From Discostella pseudostelligera (lineage: Eukaryota > Bacillariophyta > Thalassiosirophyceae > Thalassiosirales > Thalassiosiraceae), in assembly GCA_036940085.1 (NCBI GenBank), contig JALLBK010000906.1:1-18359 (forward strand): 18,359 bases of DNA, in the 5' to 3' direction. The translations under genes and the position numbers were made by a program. This document shows positions 1-8,316 of the stretch, one piece after another (position 1 is the stretch's first letter; every line of letters starts with the position of its first letter). The notes beneath the pieces were generated by a model that saw only the letters and a program-made list of their open reading frames with translations, did not search any database and had not been told where the DNA came from.

Positions 1-74
1 AAAGGTGTCTTACCTGTTACTATGTTATAGCAATAGAGGAGCATATCTAAAGTAACCATGTCAGAGAAATTGCA

Positions 75-774
75 TTAACTGCCCATAAAGTTAATAAACT
101 TCAAAAGCCTATCTTGTTCACTATCGTCAGTAATGTAATATGATGCATTGTTTTCGAACCTTTTCAGGACTATCCTGTTCCTGCACCTGTTCTCTGTGCA
201 ACCATGATTCTCCGAATGATCCAAGCATATGCAGCATTTATGTCTAGAGAAGATCTCAGTCGGAATCTTGATCAATTCCCGAATGTCCAGGTTGAGAAAT
301 GCGATATGATTGCTTGGTTGCATCGCCCATCACCCACACATGAATTTCTCTTAAACAAACTTGAACAGACTCGAGATGGTTTTTCAGTACCAGAAGAAGT
401 AATCCAAGAGTAACCGCATTAATGCCGATTGAAAGTAGGCATCATAGTAAATGAACCGCGTAAATTTTGCCTTCTTGTAGTTGATCGAGATGGTGCTCTT
501 CATTCACTTAGGGAGCCTCGTAAGAGGTGTTGCCTCGAATATGTTCTGGTCGATCTCTACGAATGAAACCAGCTCAATGATTGTACCCACTTGAATTCTC
601 ACAATGTTTTTGAAACCAAAGCGTTTTATAGCTATCTTGTCTTTGGTGGAGAGACTCACATCGATCAGCCAAAGGGAGAATATTTCATCATAAATCTCAT
701 CGGCGACAGCAATGATGGCACGGATTTCACAGATGATTGGCCCTGGCATAGCTCAAGTATTGGAGAGCATCCTT
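75..774 (-). pseudogene. Decayed copy A of an unrecognised zinc-knuckle protein family
   Basis: I do not recognise the family. Read on the minus strand, this stretch matches copy B (4241-5087) piece by piece in the same order: K-D-A-L-Q near 774; a block with D-E-I-(Y/F) and R-F-G-F (749-507); a block with Y-Y-D-A-Y-F (about 440); L-E-S-x-Q-V-C-L (375-352); and a C-terminal segment (323-75) with C-x2-C-x8-C-x4-C. The frame is broken by a TGA at 506-504, where copy B has Cys. Relative to copy B there is also a deletion of about 62 nt near 745-757, one of about 13 nt near 380-400, and about 7 extra nt near 324-330. The last segment runs on some 25 codons past where copy B stops. It is probably not expressed as one protein. 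A multi-intron gene is possible, but I found no GT-AG pairs that repair it. Confidence 0.7.
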
Positions 775-1160
775 CGGCTCCTTCTGATGGCTGATGGATC
801 AGATGCGGATGCCATGGTCATTGTGGATGTTGTATTTGTTTGGGCGGGCTCGGCTGCTGGCTGATTCAAAAATCCATGTAGGAATCAATACGATCTTTTG
901 ACAAGATGCGCCTTTTCTCTTTTCTTGCACCCCAGCCCCGAAAAAATCAGTTCAGCCCTTGCCTGCTTGCCTTTTTGTGTGCAAATAATATTATTGACGA
1001 CCATGGCCTCCGCCGACGCCGACGACGCTGCCGCTGCATAAACAGCACTACTGGAAGGTGCCTCCCTCCTACTTAGTAGACAGCATTCAGCTCACTAGCA
1101 AGCAAAAAGCAAAGGAGGAACTATTACTCAACTGATATCACCGACAATCTATCAATCACC
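775..1160. other. Intergenic stretch upstream of the chitin-binding gene
   Basis: No convincing coding sequence is present. The left end may hold the decayed 5' end of copy A (minus strand), where an ATG-initiated run of 22 codons ends at a TGA. The right half probably carries the promoter and 5' leader of the 907-residue gene. A GC-rich run of GCCGAC-like triplets lies near 1008-1035. No recognisable promoter motif was seen. Confidence 0.4.
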
Positions 1161-3884
1161 ATGAGTCGAAAGTCAACACCTCCAACATCCGTATCGTCGT
1201 CGTCGACATCGTCATCCCCATCTGTCTTCGAAACCACTCCCATGAACGACATTGACGGAGACACCATCGACGACTATGATGACGAAGAGAGCAATGTTTC
1301 CGACTTGGACTCCATTCTTGCCATGGCCAAACGTCTCGATGATGCAAGTATTATTAGTGACCCGTCGATTATTGAGGGTACCACACCCCATGTTGGAATT
1401 GGTTTAAAGCAGAATTATGGAGGAATTGGAAGGGGTGGTGGTGGTAGAGGGGGAGGTAGTCAGTATAGAGCTGGCCCAAGTAGTGGGAGGGGTGGGGGAT
1501 TGTACTCTGATCGGAGGAGAGATTTAGATTCCATTGTGAGTGAAAGCGACGATAGTAGCAGCAGTAGTAGTGAAAGTAGCACTAATAGCAGCTCCAGTGG
1601 TGATAGCAATAGTAGAAGCAGCAGCGAAGCATCGGTGGAATTGAATCCAAATCGAGGAAAGCAAGGTGTTAGTAGTCGACCCATGGGACAACCACGTGTG
1701 GGTCATCATGATGAAGATGGTGACATCAATGGCCACCAATTTTATCATCACCCCCAACAACAACGCCATCAGCATCACAATCACAATCATCAACGACGAT
1801 ATCGACAACCGGAATCACCATCTGAATCATATGAGAGTGAAGAAGATGTGGAGGAGAGATTACCCAGTGATCGATTTTCGGAACAGACACGTGGCAACAA
1901 CAGCCAGCGTCGGGGAGGAGGACCACCTTCTCAACGAACTCGATCTCGTTCTCCTAATAGGCCTTCTACTACTTATTCATCGACTACCACTCCTCCTCGA
2001 GGAAGGATGTATGACAACGATAAGAAATGGTATGAAGAGAAAGACGACGAAAACGAAGAAGAGATGAAGCAAGTACAAAAGCGAAAGAAGCTCAAGTTGG
2101 CAATGATCGCCTCCGTCATTATTCTTGTTGTAGTAGCAATCATTGCCATCGTCGTAACCGTCAAGAATGGCAACAAGGAAGAAGAGCAAGAGGAACAATT
2201 ATCCATAAAGTTTGACAATACGGATGAATATCAACTATCCCTTCCCACATCCTCACCATCCTATTCTGGTCTGTACGATTGTCCATTTGGCAAGGAGGGT
2301 GCCGTGCCCATACGAGGATGTGCGGGATTTGTAGTATGCGATACATTGGGCGAGAAAATTGGAAATATTAAATATTGTGATCAAGGGACATTGTACGATG
2401 TGAACACCAATGTTTGTAATCATGTCGATGATGTGGTTTGTTCGACACCATCGTTGCCTCCAGCAATGGCATCATCTTTGACTCCAGAATTGATCCCTCC
2501 TACCCCCGCACCTGCATCTACGCCGACAGTTATTGCTATTACGGATGATAGTGCTCCATCATCAGTTACAACAGTTACATTCAAACCGACCAATCCAGGC
2601 GATATGCTCGAACCAATTGTGTCATATGATCAACGTCTTGACTTTGTTAGTGTGTCCAGTCCAGGCGATGTCACCATCCTTCAAATATCTCTACAGAATT
2701 ATTTGAATAACTTCTATTCCTCGAGCAATCTTGACACGTTGGAGGAGGACGATGTGTTGCGGAGTTTGTCAGATGTGAGTATTTCACTGACAGTGAGGGA
2801 TTTTGAGACTCGCAAGAGGCGTAGTATTCTTGTGGAGGAAGTGTTGGGGGATGACATCAACGGCGAGGACGCACGAAGAAAAGGAAAACGAAGAAGTCAC
2901 TCTGCGGCCAAGCCACCAAAGATGCGAGGGAATCGAAAGGAACGAAGGCATTTGCAAACAACCAACGATCACTTTATTGTCATATACGATCAAACCACAA
3001 CCTATCGGACAATCGATACATCCATTTCGATCGATACCATTCTAAGTCGTCCGTTCGATGCTGAATATACTGCATTATTAATAGAGCAGCTCCAGCAACG
3101 AGATCAGGATACATTTTCGTCATTGACTGGGATTGAGTTTGTGGGAACTAGTGATGAGGATAACATCTTCGATACAGCAACTAATGCTCCGACGGTAACC
3201 CTACCACGAACAAAGAGGCCTTCTCCAGCACCAACAGCTACCAAATTAAGCTCATCACCTTCCCAAGGTGAGGCCTTACCACCCCCAACAGCTCAACCTG
3301 CGGCTACCATACCAGCAGCCATAATGATCAATGGAATCACATTTTTAGACAAGGATGAAGATGGACTTTACGAAACAAATACTGATTCAATATTGGAAGA
3401 GGTCTATGTAAATTTAAAAGCATGCGACGGCGACGGGGGAAAATGGAAAGCCACCACCACGACCGACGCGAATGGCCAATTTTCATTTGCTATTGAAGAG
3501 GGAGAATACTTTTTAGAGTTTTTCAAACCAAGTCCCTCGGAGCAGTATGACTTCACTATACCTCGAGTAGGAGCCGATGACATTGACGTATTGGATAGCG
3601 ATGTTGTGGATAAGGATGCAATTCAAGGACAATCGAATTGCATGACTGTGAAGGAGGGATTTAATCAGTTGACGAATGCGGGATATATTATCAGTTCGTC
3701 GGGTGTTGCATCAACCACTTCGTCAAGTCCTCCATCGACAACTTCGCAATATTGCGCATTTGTTACCTCCACTGGATCAGGTAGTGGTCAACAGTTCGAT
3801 TTTGAAGGTTGCCGTTTGCCGTGTTCTAATCCTGACCGAGCTTGCCCGGATGGAATGTTGTGTGCATACACGAGAGATTGTTGA
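1161..3884 (+). CDS. Type II membrane protein with chitin-binding (CBM14-like) and SdrD_B-like domains
   Basis: 907 residues in one exon. Residues 1-312 are low-complexity and hydrophilic: acidic N-terminus, an RGG-like Gly/Arg stretch (about 80-120), long Ser runs (about 125-160), and a His/Gln-rich part (about 190-215). One membrane segment spans about 313-334. Basic residues directly before it predict a cytoplasmic N-terminus and an outside C-terminus. Cysteines 374, 387, 393, 406, 419 and 427 have spacing 12-5-12-12-7 and a G-T-L-Y-D motif before the fifth, matching the CBM14/peritrophin-A chitin-binding fold. A mixed domain (about 490-690) is interrupted by a strongly basic insert (572-596). 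A segment from about 724 with D-x-D-x-D-G-L and D-A-N-G-Q-F resembles SdrD_B/Cna-B surface domains. The protein ends in a six-Cys tail. A cell-surface or chitin-contact role is inference. Start: ATG in a CACC context, in-frame throughout. Confidence 0.85.
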   Translation: MSRKSTPPTSVSSSSTSSSPSVFETTPMNDIDGDTIDDYDDEESNVSDLDSILAMAKRLDDASIISDPSIIEGTTPHVGIGLKQNYGGIGRGGGGRGGGSQYRAGPSSGRGGGLYSDRRRDLDSIVSESDDSSSSSSESSTNSSSSGDSNSRSSSEASVELNPNRGKQGVSSRPMGQPRVGHHDEDGDINGHQFYHHPQQQRHQHHNHNHQRRYRQPESPSESYESEEDVEERLPSDRFSEQTRGNNSQRRGGGPPSQRTRSRSPNRPSTTYSSTTTPPRGRMYDNDKKWYEEKDDENEEEMKQVQKRKKLKLAMIASVIILVVVAIIAIVVTVKNGNKEEEQEEQLSIKFDNTDEYQLSLPTSSPSYSGLYDCPFGKEGAVPIRGCAGFVVCDTLGEKIGNIKYCDQGTLYDVNTNVCNHVDDVVCSTPSLPPAMASSLTPELIPPTPAPASTPTVIAITDDSAPSSVTTVTFKPTNPGDMLEPIVSYDQRLDFVSVSSPGDVTILQISLQNYLNNFYSSSNLDTLEEDDVLRSLSDVSISLTVRDFETRKRRSILVEEVLGDDINGEDARRKGKRRSHSAAKPPKMRGNRKERRHLQTTNDHFIVIYDQTTTYRTIDTSISIDTILSRPFDAEYTALLIEQLQQRDQDTFSSLTGIEFVGTSDEDNIFDTATNAPTVTLPRTKRPSPAPTATKLSSSPSQGEALPPPTAQPAATIPAAIMINGITFLDKDEDGLYETNTDSILEEVYVNLKACDGDGGKWKATTTTDANGQFSFAIEEGEYFLEFFKPSPSEQYDFTIPRVGADDIDVLDSDVVDKDAIQGQSNCMTVKEGFNQLTNAGYIISSSGVASTTSSSPPSTTSQYCAFVTSTGSGSGQQFDFEGCRLPCSNPDRACPDGMLCAYTRDC

Positions 3885-4240
3885 TTGGCGTAAAACAGAG
3901 AGAGAACGAGAGGGGTTTGTTGAGCGTGGGCTATGTCCGACGCATAAAGTGTCAAAGGCCGCGGGCTGATTATTGTTCCAAAAAATTCAACTTCTTTTTA
4001 CGATAGCGGCTCGCCACCGGATCGACATTAAGCATTGTGTGTACTCTGTTGGACATGTATATTATGCACGTGAAGTGTTGGGAGCGTTAATTGTACAGTC
4101 GGGAAATCTTGTGCATGTGGCTGAGCATCGAGTCGATACTCTAGCACCGAAAATGGCGACGATCATGTATGACCGTCATGCAACGCATGAGTTGGACAGC
4201 TCACGGTGTACTCTGAGATAATATTAGAAACGGAGTTAGG
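3885..4240. other. Intergenic stretch, no gene seen
   Basis: This holds the 3' region of the chitin-binding gene and the upstream region of copy B. Short open frames exist (for example 3973-4221), but they are compositionally unremarkable and resemble no protein family. I see no RNA gene or repeat here. Confidence 0.4.
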
Positions 4241-5087
4241 ATGCAACGAAGAATTATACGATCACAAGTTCCGACAACACAGTTCATCAACAACGAAAGT
4301 GGATTTCATGACGAACGACGGGTGCTCATCAATGTCGTCCAATGTCATCCTACCAGCGACGGAGTCCAGGTGGACCATAAGGATGCTCTCCAACTTCTGA
4401 CCAACACCAGGAGCAAGTTGAGGGAGCATGTAGGTTTAAATACCGACGGAGAAGAGCCCGACGTTGATATTGAACATTGCATCTCTAAGATCCAAGCGCT
4501 AATTGTTGTGAATGATGAAATCTTTGAACGGTGCATGGCAAATTTTAGAGCCGAACCTGGAGATAAGACTACTTTGGAAAGATTTGGGTTTGAAACGGTT
4601 AAGTTACGCTCAGTATCGAACAAGTTTGAGGTGGTTACACAAGCAGAACATACCCATCAAATATTTTATACCTCATCACTCTCTCAGCTTCCAGCCTGCT
4701 TAGTAGACACTCTTTTGGTCAAGTACAAGAGCGCCCCCTAATCTGCGTACATTGATTACGCTGACTACTTTAAGAAGGCAATGATGTTGCTCCATGAAGA
4801 TGCGCTTAAGATGTTTCTCCCGGAGCTCAAAGATCACTTGGAGTCGTATCAAGTTTGTTTGGGACAAATCGATCAGTGGACCATGAAACCAGTGGACCAT
4901 GAAACCACACAAGATTTTATCAATTATCAATTCTCTCTCGATGCCAAAGTTCTCAATTCCGAACAATATTTTTCCTTTCCAATCTTCCAAATTCTGCCTC
5001 AGTTGTCGCAAAGAAATTAAGTCTGGTTCTAGGTGTCCACATCAGAAGTGTGGGAAAGTGCGAAAGCTCAAAACGATCGAAATCTAA
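4241..5087 (+). pseudogene. Copy B of the unrecognised zinc-knuckle family, two lesions
   Basis: The frame opens at ATG 4241 and reads 166 codons to a TAA at 4739-4741. It then continues in the same frame for about 90 more codons (4742-5020) that match copy A. A perfect 16-bp tandem duplication (4875-4906) shifts the frame. Subtracting 16 nt brings the last segment (to TAA 5085-5087) back into the starting frame, and the total becomes exactly 277 codons. Visible landmarks are K-D-A-L-Q, N-D-E-I-F, R-F-G-F, Y-I-D-Y-A-D-Y-F, L-E-S-Y-Q-V-C-L, and a terminal C-x2-C-x9-C-x4-C followed by a basic tail. Function is unknown; the Cys motif suggests a small zinc site. The first ORF alone could still give a 166-residue protein. 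A strain allele, a sequencing error or stop readthrough could each explain the TAA. Confidence 0.7.
4875..4906 (+). repeat. Perfect 16-bp tandem duplication
   Basis: The unit AGTGGACCATGAAACC occurs twice back to back (4875-4890 and 4891-4906). Sixteen is not a multiple of three, so it shifts the frame inside copy B. Removing one unit joins the upstream frame (phase of 4781) to the zinc-knuckle frame (phase of 4899). Confidence 0.95.
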
Positions 5088-5305
5088 AGTAAACAGTTCG
5101 ACATGTCAAACGAAAGTGATCAAGATAGTCTTTTGAAGATTATTGACGTATTCAGCGGCAACTAATGCGTACTGTTCGGTCTGAGGTTGACTAACTCTGA
5201 CCCCCTGAACCGTATCTAACTTTTTAGAAACAACGGATCGATCGCATGTTTGATGTGAGAAGTAATTGTTCGTAAAATAACTACTCACTCTTAAGAAGTA
5301 TATTG

Positions 5306-6349
5306 TTACATCTTTTGGTGGACAAACATCTCTCCCACAATGACTGGATCCCCTTTCACAAGCACACTCACTCGAATACTCCCCACACCATTATTCTCCA
5401 AATACAATTGTTCATACTCATTCTTAGGCGCCAACTGTGCCTCTGTTGAACGACCATTAGCTGCACGAAATTCGGCATCGGATTGTGATTCCACAATAGT
5501 ACGTTTCTCTCCTCCTCTGCTTCCTGGAACTTTTCCAAATTGGAAACGAAAGGGAGGATAAATTTCCAATATCGATGGATTGTTCTCCTTGGGTACTGCG
5601 CCCGAAGACAACCAAAGTTCAGAATCCGATCCACCTCCCAAAAATGAAACAACACCACCGACCAATCCTTGGGCTACCCGACCAGCTCCCACCTCTTTCT
5701 CGGCAATTGATCCAAAGTATTGATAGGACGTTGGTCGTAATGGAGAGGGCAGTTTGAGAAATGGTGAAAAATCAGATTTGTTGTACCAGAGTAATTTCCA
5801 TGTTCCATCTAATGCGGATGTGTAGGCGGATTTGTCAGTATTACTTGTGCCTTTGAGTGGGCTGAGTGGAATAAGTTGATTGATGGCTTCTACGATGATA
5901 GTATCGGATGATTTGTTGGCTATGGCTTGAAGTAGTACGTCGCGTTCGGGAAATATGGAGATCGTGGATGTGGCCTCGACGGGAGTTGCGACGACTTTGG
6001 CAGATGCAGTCGATGGAGCAGTGAGCATGAGCGCAGATGACGCCATGGTATATGAAACTGCCTGGTTGATGAGACATCGACGCGAGAGTGATGGCGGGGT
6101 TAATACTGCACCATGTTTATCACCAACCGCTGCATCGATGGCACCATGGTCCGCACTGCCGACGCCGACGGCGTGCCGACGCAAGACATGGTGGTCAAGT
6201 AGTTGACGATGCTTTCGTTGCTTCGCCGCCGCGCAAGTGTTGCTAATGCTTGTCAATGAAAACTGAAACCCAACAGCGGAATGGAAATTCAGTAGAACGG
6301 AGGCAATGGCAAGAGTGAGTAGAGATAGAGAGGGAATCCGATTCATCAT
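5306..6349 (-). CDS. Plastid lipid-associated protein (PAP/fibrillin), probable thylakoid-lumen targeting
   Basis: 347 residues if started at the first ATG of a Met-Met pair (6349-6344). The open frame extends further 5', and another ATG lies at 6394, but the signal peptide sits directly after the Met-Met start. Residues 5-27 form a hydrophobic signal peptide ending A-V-G-F, the diatom plastid motif. A Ser/His/Arg-rich transit-like part follows. Then comes a twin-Arg S-R-R-C-L-I (90-95), a weakly hydrophobic stretch, and A-S-A (115-117), which look like a Tat-type lumen signal. The mature part has the PAP/fibrillin pattern: L-L-x-[20 protein letters not shown] near the start, and an I-R-V-S-V-x-V-K-G strand near the end. 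Fibrillins bind lipophilic molecules in thylakoids and plastoglobules. Family assignment is firm; lumen location is inferred. Confidence 0.85.
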   Translation of the reverse strand: MMNRIPSLSLLTLAIASVLLNFHSAVGFQFSLTSISNTCAAAKQRKHRQLLDHHVLRRHAVGVGSADHGAIDAAVGDKHGAVLTPPSLSRRCLINQAVSYTMASSALMLTAPSTASAKVVATPVEATSTISIFPERDVLLQAIANKSSDTIIVEAINQLIPLSPLKGTSNTDKSAYTSALDGTWKLLWYNKSDFSPFLKLPSPLRPTSYQYFGSIAEKEVGAGRVAQGLVGGVVSFLGGGSDSELWLSSGAVPKENNPSILEIYPPFRFQFGKVPGSRGGEKRTIVESQSDAEFRAANGRSTEAQLAPKNEYEQLYLENNGVGSIRVSVLVKGDPVIVGEMFVHQKM

Positions 6350-6743
6350 CGTCACGGGCTGCTTCACTTCTTTTACTTGTTTTTTATTGTGCATGTTGAT
6401 TGTGATTGTGCCCAAACCGACCGCAGAGTCCACCACTTCCTGTTTTGTTAAGTAACTTTTTGATTTCGAAATTCAATACCAAAATTACTTGATTATCTTT
6501 TTCAATTTCAAATTTTCATTTCAAACATTATTAAGTATCTTTCTGAATTCCAAACATCGTAAGGTCTATCTGTCGCATCTTCAGTGTCATGCAGCCATGG
6601 AGAAAATGATCGAAGACCTTGGATATCAGAAGATATTATTGTAGGACCGTACCTTTTATTTATTTTAATGCTCCACCGGAGCGTGAAAAAGAGTCCGATT
6701 GATTTTTTTACTATCTTTCACCACATCCTTTCACACCAAGAGC
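6350..6743. other. Divergent intergenic region between the fibrillin gene and the gene at 6744
   Basis: About 390 bp separates two divergently transcribed genes and should contain both promoters. It includes an AT-rich part (6445-6545) with several TTTCAAATT- and ATTTCAAA-like stretches. I identify no defined element and no coding sequence of its own. Confidence 0.4.
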
Positions 6744-8126
6744 ATGAGAGCAGTCATCGCATTAATGCTACAGGCGTCATCACCACGACCTTCATCATCC
6801 TTACTTCATCAATGCACGTCATCATTGATTACATCAATTTCAGTAAGATGTGTACGTTCGAGAATAAAATCTCCACCAACTAGATGGTGCACAACATCAT
6901 TGAACCGGGTGCAATTGTCACTCCTTCCTCCATCGTTTCCGACCTCCCGTTCAATGTCTACCACCACCCTATCTTCCTCGCTATCATCAGATAATATCGA
7001 CATCATGAAATCTATCATAATTGGAGGAGACTACGCTGGCCTATCTGCCACGTTCTCCTCCAAGTCGGGAGAATTAATACCCGTTCCGCAACATTTGATA
7101 CCGCAAAGCATGTTGGAATGGGGGGATATTCCATCATGTTTGGAAGTATTGACTTCGGAAGATTGGGTTGCTATGAATGATATTGATAGAGACGATGGGG
7201 AAGTAGATGATGAAGAACAGCATCTTGTGCGTACCATGATCACGGTACTTCCCGAGGTGGGATGTGGTATTGACAACTTAGAGGTTACTAAAAGATCAGA
7301 GACTATTCGGTCGGAATGCTGGCAATACGGGAAATATTCGGAACGAGAGGTAGTTGTTGCTGATCGTCAACGCAAGAATCAACAAGATATTCTGGATGTG
7401 GAGACTATATTTCAAGTGGATTCTTATGAAGACGGAGATGAAGATGCCAATCAGCTTCGTCGGATTCGAGTATCATTTTCATTGGATCTCACCAAATTGA
7501 CAGAAGAAAAGAGTAGTAGCAGCAATGATCTCCTTTCCAGCATCATTACTTTCAATGTCGAACGACAAAATTCTTCGCATTCCACTCAGGGTACAATGTG
7601 GTCAGGTCCATCCTACAATTCTGGTGGATTAGATGCTCGAACGGTCATGCATACTATCGGGAAAAGTATCATGAATGGGGATGTATTTGGAGTAAAGAGA
7701 ATGGGAAAAGGAGGTGACAAGGGTAGGGGTCCATGGGTGTTTCCAAATCACATCATGGAGAAGGACGAGGATTGTGAAATGAGTATTCTTGAAGGAATGT
7801 GGACGAAGACTACAACCACCGATGCTGATGCAGAAGAAGTGCATAGGACAAAGCAAGACTTCGAGCCAATGAACACGTCGACCATGGTAACAATACGCCT
7901 TCCACAAAATATTTTGTTGCGATACGGGAAATCATCGTCGGATCACAACATCTGGAATATCGAGGTGTCGCGTATTGAATCAACCACGAGGAATAGCAAA
8001 ATTCACTTGCATCGTAGAGTGGTAATGAGATCTTTTGATCAGAAGAAGTTGGTAAGTCGAATAGGTCGAAATGAGAGACTGGGAGATGTGAGCCATTGGG
8101 TAGAACATAAGAATCTGAATAGCTGA
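6744..8126 (+). CDS. Organelle-type protein, possibly lipocalin-like, family uncertain
   Basis: 460 residues from ATG 6744. The frame is open 15 codons further upstream, but only from a TTG, so 6744 is the first usable start. The first 85 or so residues are rich in Ser, Thr, Arg and Leu with almost no acidic residues, like a mitochondrial or plastid presequence; no F-centred plastid motif is obvious. Around residues 94-128, G-D-Y-A-G-L-S-A-T-F and P-x-x-L-I-P-x-S-M-L-E-W-G recall the first strand of algal and plastid lipocalin-like proteins. The C-terminal pattern I-R-L-P-Q-N-I, W-N-I-E-V-S, R-R-V-V-M-R-S-F would suit the last strands of such a barrel. That resemblance is from memory and weak. 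The middle is acidic and polar with Ser and Thr runs. It converges with the PHD gene, 190 bp apart. Confidence 0.75.
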   Translation: MRAVIALMLQASSPRPSSSLLHQCTSSLITSISVRCVRSRIKSPPTRWCTTSLNRVQLSLLPPSFPTSRSMSTTTLSSSLSSDNIDIMKSIIIGGDYAGLSATFSSKSGELIPVPQHLIPQSMLEWGDIPSCLEVLTSEDWVAMNDIDRDDGEVDDEEQHLVRTMITVLPEVGCGIDNLEVTKRSETIRSECWQYGKYSEREVVVADRQRKNQQDILDVETIFQVDSYEDGDEDANQLRRIRVSFSLDLTKLTEEKSSSSNDLLSSIITFNVERQNSSHSTQGTMWSGPSYNSGGLDARTVMHTIGKSIMNGDVFGVKRMGKGGDKGRGPWVFPNHIMEKDEDCEMSILEGMWTKTTTTDADAEEVHRTKQDFEPMNTSTMVTIRLPQNILLRYGKSSSDHNIWNIEVSRIESTTRNSKIHLHRRVVMRSFDQKKLVSRIGRNERLGDVSHWVEHKNLNS

Positions 8127-8316
8127 TGTATTGTATTAGGCCCACTACTTAATATGTATGGTCTAACGCTCAACGCAGCAACAGGCAAATCGCTACGTGT
8201 TCTGTAACATAGGACCCCGACCAATGACCAAATTTGTTATCAACACTGTATTCTCTATGCAAGGGCGCGGGCGGCTGAACAAGATCTAAACGTGTGCGAG
8301 GAACAAAACTACTATG

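Noticed and set aside
144..413. Plus-strand open frame that could be a terminal exon (acceptor TTTTCAG at 161-167, frame to TAA at 413)
   Set aside because: The minus strand of the same bases matches copy B at the protein level, so the plus frame is best explained as an antisense shadow.
3973..4221. 82-codon plus-strand open frame between the chitin-binding gene and copy B
   Set aside because: It opens from a non-ATG codon and shows no domain, targeting signal or match to either paralog.
75..5087. Transposon or virus-derived origin for the inverted paralog pair
   Set aside because: No terminal inverted repeats, target duplications, transposase, reverse transcriptase or capsid-like motif could be seen. 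It cannot be excluded, but nothing supports it.
6699..6743. Fifteen extra N-terminal codons on the gene at 6744
   Set aside because: The extension would start at TTG; the first ATG in a eukaryotic nuclear gene is 6744.
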